Part shown: piece after piece, positions 1-6,438 of the stretch
Numbering within the stretch: the first letter of the stretch is position 1
Layout of the letters: each line of letters opens with the position of its first letter
Origin: DATKIY01 sp035543875
Lineage (GTDB): Bacteria > Actinomycetota > Actinomycetes > JAHEKZ01
Assembly: GCA_035543875.1 (NCBI GenBank)
Contig: DATKIY010000285.1
Coordinates: 1-13,971 of the forward strand
Reading direction: 5' to 3'
Length of the DNA stretch: 13,971 bases
Position numbers and translations under genes: made by a program
The notes under the pieces: model-generated
What the model was told of the DNA's origin: nothing
The model's input: the letters and a program-made list of their open reading frames with translations, nothing else
Database searches by the model: none

Positions 1-1
1 C

Positions 2-259
2 CGGTTCCCGGGGTGTCGACGGTCAGCGGTCAGCAAAGGGATGGATTTAGATCACACGATCCCGTGGCCGGACGGCCCGACCGTGGCCTGGAACCTAGCG
101 GTGTTATGCCGGTCTCATCATGTGTTGAAAACCCACTCCGACTGGAAAGTGCAGCAACTAGCCGGTGGGGTTTTGGAATGGACCACCCCGTCCGGGCGGG
201 TGTTCACCACCAAACCCGCCGACTACCGATCCGGCGCACCACCAGGCAAAACAGCCTGA
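2..259 (+). CDS. HNH endonuclease domain protein, 13E12/DUF222 type (3' end only)
   Basis: Only the C-terminal ~85 residues are present; the frame is open to the left edge, so the gene starts outside the window. The visible part is an HNH nuclease fold: a Cys in RFPGC, then LDHTIPW, a central Asn in VAWNL, and CRSHHVLKTH, followed by a short beta-rich tail (EWTTPSGRVFTT). This layout is typical of the C-terminus of the 13E12-repeat/DUF222 proteins that occur in many copies in actinobacteria; most have no proven function, although the HNH fold normally cuts DNA using a metal ion. The residue before LDH is Met, where I would expect Cys in many relatives, so a metal-ligand Cys may be missing. 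The internal ATG at 41 falls inside the conserved domain and is not the start. The family call is fairly sure; activity is unknown. Confidence 0.82.
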   Translation, partial: RFPGCRRSAVSKGMDLDHTIPWPDGPTVAWNLAVLCRSHHVLKTHSDWKVQQLAGGVLEWTTPSGRVFTTKPADYRSGAPPGKTA

Positions 260-434
260 ATTTGAATGCCGGCGGCGGCTGGAGAGCCGGACGAGTGACC
301 GCCTGATGGGTGAGAGATCACGCTTCCCATTCCCCTTACGCCCCAACCGTCACTACGCTGAGGTGAGCGCGAGGGCCGTTGTCGCGCCGGTGGGGAAGCC
401 GGCGAGCGGTCCTCGCTATGGGGATCGGTGCAGA
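260..434. other. Intergenic spacer between the HNH gene and the HTH gene
   Basis: This 175-bp stretch has no convincing gene. Reading frames that cross it are extensions or shadows of the neighbours. It holds a weak imperfect hairpin near 275-292 (CGGCT/AGCCG arms) without a T-run, and one TANNNT element at 354-359. No strong terminator is seen after the HNH gene. Confidence 0.5.
354..359 (+). promoter_or_regulatory. Possible -10 element (TACGCT) for the HTH gene
   Basis: TACGCT fits the TANNNT pattern of actinobacterial housekeeping promoters and lies about 75 nt before the HTH start at 435. No clear -35 box is visible at the right distance. The same hexamer recurs at 659-664 upstream of the bS22-like gene. 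This is weak evidence on its own in GC-rich DNA. Confidence 0.25.
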
Positions 435-638
435 ATGACGGCAGAGCGTCCTTCGCTAGCGGAGGCAAAATTCTTGACCGTGGCTGAAGTTGCCACGCTC
501 ATGCGGGTGTCAAAGATGACCGTGTATCGGCTGGTTCACTCAGCTGAGCTGCCGGCCATCCGTGTCGGCCGTTCCTTTCGAGTGCCCGAGCAGGCTGTTC
601 ACGACTACCTCAGAGACTCATTCATTGAGGCGGGATAG
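435..638 (+). CDS. BldC/excisionase-type helix-turn-helix DNA-binding protein (Rv0500A-like)
   Basis: A 67-residue protein made almost wholly of one MerR-like/excisionase-type winged HTH: FLTVAEVATLMRVSKMTVYR forms the helix-turn-helix (about residues 13-32), followed by the wing ELPAIRVGRSFRV and a last helix EQAVHDYLRD. This is the pattern of BldC-like transcription factors of actinobacteria and, from memory, of mycobacterial Rv0500A. Such small proteins bind DNA cooperatively at direct repeats and have no effector domain. The frame is open back to 165, but homology begins near the ATG at 435, so that start was chosen; its ribosome site (GGGGA at 420-424, 10 nt away) is weak. The next gene is the bS22-like peptide, 110 bp downstream on the same strand. 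Its target genes are unknown. 'Excisionase' annotations for this family do not imply phage function here. Confidence 0.85.
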   Translation: MTAERPSLAEAKFLTVAEVATLMRVSKMTVYRLVHSAELPAIRVGRSFRVPEQAVHDYLRDSFIEAG

Positions 639-658
639 GGTCCTCGCGCCCCCGCAGG

Positions 659-664
659 TACGCT
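659..664 (+). promoter_or_regulatory. Possible -10 element (TACGCT) for the bS22-like gene
   Basis: TACGCT in the context GGTACGCTAGA matches TANNNT and lies 85 nt before the GTG at 749. If used, the transcript would have a leader of about 78 nt containing a small stem (GCGCC 677-681 with GGCGC 689-693). No good -35 box is seen, so the HTH gene and the peptide gene could equally be one transcript. Confidence 0.3.
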
Positions 665-748
665 AGACCTCGTCGAGCGCCGTTTCGTGGCGCCGCACGG
701 TCCTCGCAGCAGTCGTGTTGCGCACGAAGTCAAAGGAAGAGAATCACT

Positions 749-847
749 GTGGGCTCTGTCGTCAAGAAGCGCCGCAAGCGGATGGCTAAGAAGAAGCACC
801 GCAAGCTGCTGCGCAAGACGCGCGTCCAGCGTCGCAACAAGAAGTAG
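749..847 (+). CDS. bS22-like small ribosomal protein (AURKAIP1/COX24-type), 32 aa
   Basis: A GTG-started ORF of 32 codons ending in TAG. The peptide begins MGSVVKKRRKRMAKKKHRK and continues LLRKTRVQRRNKK, so more than half its residues are Lys or Arg. It matches the short peptide called bS22 in mycobacterial 30S subunits (Rv0500B in M. tuberculosis, as I recall it) and the AURKAIP1/COX24-domain peptides annotated in other actinobacteria. It would bind rRNA as an extended basic strand in the small subunit. AAAGGA at 732-737 lies 11 nt before the start and can serve as ribosome site. It sits between the HTH gene and the epimerase gene (29 bp downstream), the same order as in mycobacteria. It is below usual ORF length cut-offs and easily missed. 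Identity is strong from sequence and context; presence in the ribosome is inferred. Confidence 0.9.
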   Translation: MGSVVKKRRKRMAKKKHRKLLRKTRVQRRNKK

Positions 848-876
848 TCGCTGCGAAGACGCCCTCGGAGGTTGGC

Positions 877-1872
877 ATGGCGCGTGTGGTGCTCGTCACC
901 GGCGTCTCACGCTACCTCGGTGGGCGGTTAGCCCAACTCCTCCAGAAGGACCCCTCGGTCGAGCGGGTCATCGGAGTCGATGTCATTCCACCTGAGGCCG
1001 ACATTGGCCGCGCCGAGTTTGTGCGCGCCGACATCCGTAACCCGGTGATTGCCAAGGTCATCAAGGCAGCTGATATCGACACGGTCGTCCACATGAATGT
1101 GATTGCGACGCCTGTCGGCGTTGGCGGGCGGTCTTCGATGAAGGAGATCAATGTCATCGGCACCATGCAGCTGCTTGCGGCGTGCCAGAAGTCTCCAACG
1201 GTTAAGCACCTGGTGGTGAAGTCGTCCTCGACCGTCTATGGAGTTTCGCCGAAAGACCCGGCGATGTTCTCCGAAGACATGGAACCTCGTCGGCTGCCGC
1301 GGTCCGGTTTTGCCAAAGACTCGGTCGAGGTCGAAGGCTATGTGCGTGGATTCGCACGGCGTCGACCCGACGTCTCACTCAGCATGCTTCGCTTCGCCAA
1401 CATTCTCGGACCGGGAATGGACACTCCGCTCTCAAGGTACTTCGCCCTCCCGGTGGTCCCGACCGTGTTCGGGTTTGACGGACGCTTGCAGTTCGCACAC
1501 GAGCGTGACGCTCTCGAAGTGTTGTTGCGATGCACCACGGAGGACCACCCCGGAACGTTCAACATTGCCGGTGACGGCGTCTTGATGTTGTCTCAAGCCA
1601 TCGCTCGTGCCGGACGCATCAACACCCCACTTCCGTCTCCTCTCACGTTCGTCGCGCGCGAGGTTGGTCGGCGTTTTGGGATGCTCGATTTTTCGTCGGA
1701 ACAGGTGGAATACCTCAAGTACGGTCGTGGGATCGACACTACAAAAATGCGACAGGTTCTGGGATTCGAGCCGCAGTACACCACGCAACAGACGTTTGAC
1801 TCGTTTGTCGAACGACACCTTCTCGGGCGAGTGCTGCCACTGGAACGCGTCGACAGGATGGCCACGCAGTGA
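877..1872 (+). CDS. NAD-dependent epimerase/dehydratase-like SDR protein (Rv0501/GalE2-like)
   Basis: A 331-residue extended-SDR protein. The Rossmann dinucleotide-binding start is VVLVTGVSRYLGGRLA (residues 4-19), followed by an acidic residue after strand 2 (GVDVI), the ADIR motif (51-54), and a Ser/Thr-rich strand SSSTVYG (116-122). The usual catalytic Tyr-x-x-x-Lys is not intact: in RSGFAKD the Lys (147) is present but Ser143 stands at the Tyr position. From memory the mycobacterial relative Rv0501 (called galE2) has the same change, so this looks like a family trait and GalE-type catalysis should not be assumed. GGAGG at 867-871, 5 nt before the ATG, supports the start. Its stop overlaps the GTG of the acyltransferase gene, which suggests coupled translation and a shared role, perhaps in envelope or lipid metabolism. 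Substrate unknown. Confidence 0.85.
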   Translation: MARVVLVTGVSRYLGGRLAQLLQKDPSVERVIGVDVIPPEADIGRAEFVRADIRNPVIAKVIKAADIDTVVHMNVIATPVGVGGRSSMKEINVIGTMQLLAACQKSPTVKHLVVKSSSTVYGVSPKDPAMFSEDMEPRRLPRSGFAKDSVEVEGYVRGFARRRPDVSLSMLRFANILGPGMDTPLSRYFALPVVPTVFGFDGRLQFAHERDALEVLLRCTTEDHPGTFNIAGDGVLMLSQAIARAGRINTPLPSPLTFVAREVGRRFGMLDFSSEQVEYLKYGRGIDTTKMRQVLGFEPQYTTQQTFDSFVERHLLGRVLPLERVDRMATQ

Positions 1873-2807
1873 CAGATGCGCGCGTCATTCCCATTGCTGG
1901 CGATGGAGATCATCCGAAGTCCAACTCGGACGCCTCGGAGTCGTCGACCCGACCGGCAGAGTCCGGCTCCGGCTGGGACCGGCGGTTAGCTGGCGCGCTG
2001 GCGTTCATGAGAAAGCGGGTCGAAGGCGAGTACGAGGTAGACGACTTCGGTTTCGACGCCGAGCTCACCAGCGAAGTGCTGGTTCCCATGCTTCGTCCGC
2101 TGTACGAGAAGTGGTTCCGCGTCGAAGTCCATGGAATTGAAAACGTCCCTAGCGAGGGCGGAGCACTCATTGTTGCCAACCACTCGGGGACAGTTGCGCT
2201 CGACGGCCTCATGACTCAGGTCGCGCTGGCCGACCATCACCCCGCAGAGCGGCACCTCCGCATGCTTGGCGCCGATCTCGTGTTCTCGTTTCCAGTGGTT
2301 GGCCAGCTTGCCCGACGAGCCGGACATACTCTCGCATGTAACCCAGACGCCGAACGTCTCATGGAGTCGGGAGAAATCGTCGGCGTGTGGCCGGAAGGAT
2401 TCAAGGGGATCGGAAAGCCGTACTCGGAGCGATACAAGTTGCAGCGGTTTGGACGCGGTGGGTTTGTGTCTGCTGCACTCCGCACCAAAGTGCCGATCAT
2501 TCCCGTCGCGATCGTCGGTGCCGAAGAGATCTACCCGATCCTCGGTGACGCCAAATTGCTGGCGCGGCTGCTCGGGCTTCCGTACTTCCCGCTTACGCCA
2601 ACGTTTCCATGGCTTGGTCCTTTCGGAATGGTTCCGCTGCCCAGCAAGTGGCACATCGAGTTTGGTGAACCCATTGAGACCGATGCTTTCCCTGACGGTG
2701 CAGCCGACGACCCGATGCTGATGTTTAATCTCACCGACCAAGTACGCGAGACGATCCAACACGCGCTGTACAAGCTGCTCATGCAACGTCGCAGCGTCTT
2801 CTTCTAG
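1869..2807 (+). CDS. Lysophospholipid/glycerolipid acyltransferase, PlsC-like (Rv0502-like)
   Basis: A 312-residue LPLAT-superfamily protein. The catalytic motif is NHSGTVALD (His105, Asp112), with the H-x6-D spacing seen in the MGAT-like LPLAT branch instead of the H-x4-D of classical PlsC. Further family blocks are VWPEG (173-177), a basic patch GKPYSERYKLQRFGRGG and the strand VPIIPVAIVG (208-217). The family transfers acyl groups from acyl-CoA or acyl-ACP to glycerolipid hydroxyls at the inner membrane face; the actual acceptor cannot be read here. The first ~40 residues are polar and unlike the rest. The GTG start overlaps the epimerase stop (GTGA), with AGGA at 1855-1858 upstream. The pair matches the order Rv0501-Rv0502. 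The 3' end abuts the convergent O-acyltransferase gene with 4 bp between stops. Confidence 0.87.
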   Translation: MTDARVIPIAGDGDHPKSNSDASESSTRPAESGSGWDRRLAGALAFMRKRVEGEYEVDDFGFDAELTSEVLVPMLRPLYEKWFRVEVHGIENVPSEGGALIVANHSGTVALDGLMTQVALADHHPAERHLRMLGADLVFSFPVVGQLARRAGHTLACNPDAERLMESGEIVGVWPEGFKGIGKPYSERYKLQRFGRGGFVSAALRTKVPIIPVAIVGAEEIYPILGDAKLLARLLGLPYFPLTPTFPWLGPFGMVPLPSKWHIEFGEPIETDAFPDGAADDPMLMFNLTDQVRETIQHALYKLLMQRRSVFF

Positions 2808-2811
2808 CCGC

Positions 2812-4863
2812 CTAGTTCAACGCAGCAAGGTTTGGCCCGGTCTCCGCGAGTCGCTTTTCGATGTCGGGCATCAGTAGCGCTGCGTATGCGTCGGTCAAGT
2901 GGTGCGAGTCCTGATGGGTAATCACGTCGCCGACCATCGCGGGGCACACGTGGTCGGGACAGATCAAGTCATCCACGTCGAGGCTGGTGATCGCTGGGTC
3001 AGACTCCAGGCTCCGCCAGTAGGTCTCGACGAGCTCGGCGCCAGGTGGATCGATGCTGGGCTGAGAACACTCATCGGGCGGAGTATCGGTGGACAGGCAT
3101 GCCGCCATCGGCGTTTCAGTCTCGGGGATGGGCTCGATCAAGACCATGCTGCCCGTGAAGGGTGCGAGGTCCTTCAGGTAGGAATCGGTCCCCGACTTGA
3201 TGGCTTCGATCCACTCCGGATCGCCGGCCGTCACGCGCGTGCTGTCTGCGGTGAGAATGGCCGCGGTGCCACCAAGCAAAGACCGCCCAACCAACAACGT
3301 GACGTCCGGTTGCTCCTGCTCAGCAACTTCCAGCGCCTTGTCGCGAAACTCCTGGCAGTAGTCACGTACGCCGTCGATGGCCGGGTCGACTCGATCGACG
3401 TTGGGCCACGCGCAGCCGTTGCGACGGACACTCACCAACCGCCAACCCTGCTCGGCGGCTAAGTCGGCAGCTCCGTTCACCCAGAAACGTCCGTGTGAGT
3501 CACCGATAAGTAGAACCGTCTTCGCGTTTGGGTCAGTAGACCCGGTGACAGCCACGGTCGTGGCATAGCGGGCAGGATCGTTCTCGGCCGTAATGGCTTC
3601 GACGAGTTTTTCGGTCTGGGCGTTGACCGGAAGAATCACCAGCATCGCCGCCGCAGTCATCAGGGCGGCAAGCAGGCCGCCGATCGCGACCGTGCGTCGA
3701 CGCGGTTGACTAGAAAGCGAAATACGACCCATCGGTTTTTCGATCAGGACCGAGGTCAGCGCCGACAAACCGATGGTGACCGACACAACGATGATTGCTC
3801 TAGGCACCCACATCGTGGGTAGCAGGTCGAGGTCGTCGCCGAGCACGATGACTGGCCAGTGCCACAGGTACATGGCGTAGGAGTAAGCGCCGATGCGTCG
3901 AGCAGGACCCCATTTCAAGCCGCGCCCAATGGCCGACTCATCGGAAACCTCGAGCCCCACCACAAGCAATGCTGTTCCCAGGCAGCTCAGCGCTCCGCGG
4001 CCGAATGGTCCGAGGCCACCAAGGAGCGGGCTCGCTGCGGTGAGCATGACTGCGAGACCGACCGCACTCAGAATCTGTGCAGCCGATGTTCCTCGCAGGA
4101 AGCTAAGCAGCTTCGCTCGTCCGGATTGCCATCGGAACACTGTGAGCGCCACGATCGCACCGATCATCAGCTGGTACTCGCGAGCCAGGGTGCCGAAGTA
4201 GGACTCCATGGGATGGTCGATCGACAGCCAGCCGGCGTAGAAAACTCCACCGACGGCTAGCGTTGTGACGATCCATCGCAGGTCGACGCGGTAGCGCTTG
4301 GCCAGTAGCACCAACAGCAGCAGCAAGATGGGCCAGACGAAGTAGAACTGCTCTTCAACGGCAAGCGACCAATAGTGCAGCACGGGACTGGGAGCATCGT
4401 CCGCGGCGAAGTAGTCCTGCGACTGCGCCAAGAAGAACCAGTTGGCTACGTACAACGCAGCCGCAATGAATCCGCCACGAGCTTCTGCGACCTCAAGCGG
4501 TGTGACGATAAACCGGAAAGCGACTGCCGTCACGAGCAAGACGGTCAAGGCAACCGGCAGCAGCCTTCGCGCCCGTCGCGCGTAGAACGCGATGATGTTG
4601 ACCCGATGGTCAACGTCTATCTCTCGGATCAGCAGCGATGTGATCAAAAACCCCGACAGGACAAAGAAGACGTCTACTCCGGCATAGCCGTTGTCGAGAA
4701 ACGGAACGTCTGAGTGGAACAACACCACCAGCAAGGCGGCTATGGCACGGATACCGTCTAGCGCTGGCCGGTGGTGGAACGGCAGCCGCTGGCGTCTATG
4801 GGACGGCGCTTGCTGCGGTTGCGGGGTTGCTTCGGGAATGACAGACCCAACATCGCCGGACAT
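2812..4863 (-). CDS. Membrane O-acyltransferase, acyltransferase-3 plus SGNH domain (OafA-type)
   Basis: A 683-residue protein in two parts. Residues ~33-410 are an acyltransferase-3 domain with roughly 11-12 hydrophobic segments and its hallmarks: LDGIRAIAALLVVLFHSD (Arg39, His50), FFVLSGFLI, the basic loop YARRARRLLP and WSLAVEEQFYFVWP. Residues ~445-683 are an SGNH domain with GDSH (Ser456) and near the end QDSHHLT (Asp652-x-x-His655). Such fused proteins move acetyl or other acyl groups across the membrane onto sugars of cell-wall polymers, lipopolysaccharide, glycans or secondary metabolites; the acceptor here is unknown. A strong AGGAGGAGA sits directly before the ATG, fixing the start. 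No sugar transferases are adjacent. It lies 120 bp downstream of gltD on the same strand and may have its own promoter. The family call is very sure. Confidence 0.93.
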   Translation of the reverse strand: MSGDVGSVIPEATPQPQQAPSHRRQRLPFHHRPALDGIRAIAALLVVLFHSDVPFLDNGYAGVDVFFVLSGFLITSLLIREIDVDHRVNIIAFYARRARRLLPVALTVLLVTAVAFRFIVTPLEVAEARGGFIAAALYVANWFFLAQSQDYFAADDAPSPVLHYWSLAVEEQFYFVWPILLLLLVLLAKRYRVDLRWIVTTLAVGGVFYAGWLSIDHPMESYFGTLAREYQLMIGAIVALTVFRWQSGRAKLLSFLRGTSAAQILSAVGLAVMLTAASPLLGGLGPFGRGALSCLGTALLVVGLEVSDESAIGRGLKWGPARRIGAYSYAMYLWHWPVIVLGDDLDLLPTMWVPRAIIVVSVTIGLSALTSVLIEKPMGRISLSSQPRRRTVAIGGLLAALMTAAAMLVILPVNAQTEKLVEAITAENDPARYATTVAVTGSTDPNAKTVLLIGDSHGRFWVNGAADLAAEQGWRLVSVRRNGCAWPNVDRVDPAIDGVRDYCQEFRDKALEVAEQEQPDVTLLVGRSLLGGTAAILTADSTRVTAGDPEWIEAIKSGTDSYLKDLAPFTGSMVLIEPIPETETPMAACLSTDTPPDECSQPSIDPPGAELVETYWRSLESDPAITSLDVDDLICPDHVCPAMVGDVITHQDSHHLTDAYAALLMPDIEKRLAETGPNLAALN

Positions 4864-4928
4864 TCTCCTCCTATCGGTACGGCGCGTCGCGATCTGCAGA
4901 ACGGCTGGCTAACGGTTTACGAGAAATT

Positions 4929-4947
4929 GGGCGCCCACGCGGCGCCC
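4929..4947 (-). terminator. GC-rich hairpin after gltD, possible terminator of gltBD
   Basis: A perfect 7-bp stem, GGGCGCC (4929-4935) with GGCGCCC (4941-4947), and a 5-nt loop, lies about 37 nt beyond the gltD stop. On the minus strand it is followed by AATTTCTC, which is only a weak U-tract, as is common for actinobacterial terminators. It could instead act in the leader of the acyltransferase gene. Confidence 0.45.
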
Positions 4948-4983
4948 TACCCACACGATAACCCGAGATTTCGAGAAAACCGA

Positions 4984-6438
4984 TTAGGCGGTGAGCGGTC
5001 GGTCAGTCGGTCGCACCGGCGCTGGCAGCGTTGTTGATCCAGTAAGCCATTGATCAACAGCGCTCGCGCACGCGCGTCCCTCAGCGATGGCCCACACCAC
5101 AAGCGACTGTCCGCGCCCTGCATCCCCTGCGACGAAGACCCCTGGCTCGTGACTTTGGTAGCCGTCATCTCGACGAATAACGCCCCGCTCGTCAAGCTCA
5201 ATCGAGGTGGTCTGACGCATCGTCGATGCATCAGGACCGACGAAACCGAGCGCAAGCAGGACCAAGTCGGCATCAATGACTCGCGCCGACGATTCGTCTC
5301 CGACAACTCCGTGTGCGGTGATCTCGGCATCCACGACCTCGATGGCTGCGACCCGACCGCTGCCGTCGTCGACGAAAGCACGAGTGCTCACCGAGAAAAC
5401 GCGGTCGCCTCCTTCTTCGTGCGCGCTTGACGTTCGCAGCATCAGCGGCCAGGTCGGCCACGGTGTCGACGCCGCACGCGTCGATGGCGGTTCGGGAAGA
5501 ATCTCCAGCTGGGTGACCGTCAGTGCGCCCTGCCGATGGGCAGTTCCCAAACAGTCAGCACCGGTATCTCCGCCCCCGATAATGACGACTCGCTTTCCTG
5601 CCGCATCGATCGGCGACGACGTGAGGTCGCCTTGTTGTACGCGGTTGGCGGGGCTCAAGTAGTCCATGGCGTGATGGACCCCTGCCAGGTCTCGACCTGG
5701 CAGGTCCAGCTCGCGCGGCAGCGTCGACCCCACTGCGACGACGACCGCGTCAAACCGACGACGCAGCTCACGCAACGAGGGTTCCGTGCCCACATTGACT
5801 CGAGTTTGAAAGCGAGTCCCTTCGGCGACCATCTGGTCCAGCCGCCGATCGATCCAGTGTTTTTCAAGCTTGAACTCGGGAATGCCGTATCGGAGCAGCC
5901 CGCCGATCCGGTCGTCGCGCTCGTAAACGACCACGGTGTGCCCCGCGCGCGTCAACTGTTGTGCAGCTGCCAGTCCCGCCGGACCAGACCCCACCACGGC
6001 CACCGTCCGCTCGGTCAATCGTCCCGGTGGAAGGGCGACAACGCCCCCTGACTCCCACATGCGGTCAGAGATGCCGACTTCGACCTGCTTGATGGCCACC
6101 GGGTCACCACCGATACCGGCGACACATGCGCTTTCGCAGGGAGCGGGGCAAACCCTCCCGGTTATCTCGGGGAAGTTATTGGTTGAGTGAAGTCGTTGCC
6201 CGGCTGCTTCCCAGTCACCACGCCACACTCGGTCGTTCCACTCAGGGATGACGTTTCCGAGCGGACATCCGTGATGACAGAACGGAACGCCACAGTCCAT
6301 GCATCGACCGGCCTGCTCACTGACCTGCTCGTCGCCGAATCTTTCGAAGACCTCAGACCACGTTCTGATGCGCACGTCGACCGGCTTGCGTGTCGCCGTC
6401 ACACGCTCGGTGGTGAGGAACCCGCGGGGGTCAGGCAT
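4984..6438 (-). CDS. gltD: Glutamate synthase (NADPH) small subunit GltD
   Basis: A 484-residue protein, normal length for GltD. It delivers electrons from NAD(P)H through FAD and Fe-S centres to the large subunit, which makes glutamate from 2-oxoglutarate and glutamine. The N-terminal domain has the Cys motifs CMDCGVPFCHHGC (Cys46, 49, 54, 58) and CPAPCESAC (97, 101, 105) for two [4Fe-4S] clusters; VAVVGSGPAGLAAA (~146-159) is the FAD site; VVIIGGGDTGADC (~281-293) is the NADPH-binding Rossmann motif; and GVFVAGDAGRGQSLV near the end is the second FAD contact. The frame is open upstream into gltB, but the ATG at 6438 is the family start: GGAGG at 6445-6449 lies 6 nt before it. It overlaps the gltB stop by 8 nt, so translation is probably coupled to give equal subunits. 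Confidence 0.96.
   Translation of the reverse strand: MPDPRGFLTTERVTATRKPVDVRIRTWSEVFERFGDEQVSEQAGRCMDCGVPFCHHGCPLGNVIPEWNDRVWRGDWEAAGQRLHSTNNFPEITGRVCPAPCESACVAGIGGDPVAIKQVEVGISDRMWESGGVVALPPGRLTERTVAVVGSGPAGLAAAQQLTRAGHTVVVYERDDRIGGLLRYGIPEFKLEKHWIDRRLDQMVAEGTRFQTRVNVGTEPSLRELRRRFDAVVVAVGSTLPRELDLPGRDLAGVHHAMDYLSPANRVQQGDLTSSPIDAAGKRVVIIGGGDTGADCLGTAHRQGALTVTQLEILPEPPSTRAASTPWPTWPLMLRTSSAHEEGGDRVFSVSTRAFVDDGSGRVAAIEVVDAEITAHGVVGDESSARVIDADLVLLALGFVGPDASTMRQTTSIELDERGVIRRDDGYQSHEPGVFVAGDAGRGQSLVVWAIAEGRACASAVDQWLTGSTTLPAPVRPTDRPLTA

Noticed and set aside
13..306. 97-aa plus-strand ORF overlapping the HNH gene
   Set aside because: It is in another frame from the HNH motifs, Arg/Gly-rich and without domain features.
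165..434. N-terminal extension of the HTH protein to the ATG at 165
   Set aside because: It would overlap the HNH gene end, has no ribosome site fit, and its Pro/Arg-rich sequence does not look like a protein domain; homology begins at 435.
435..638. Phage excisionase or prophage remnant
   Set aside because: Although the HTH type is shared with excisionases, there is no integrase or attachment repeat, and the context is a conserved chromosomal gene set.
1986..2786. Long minus-strand ORF (266 aa) opposite the acyltransferase gene
   Set aside because: It is fully antisense to a gene with clear family motifs, has no recognisable domain and no ribosome site; a GC-rich shadow frame.
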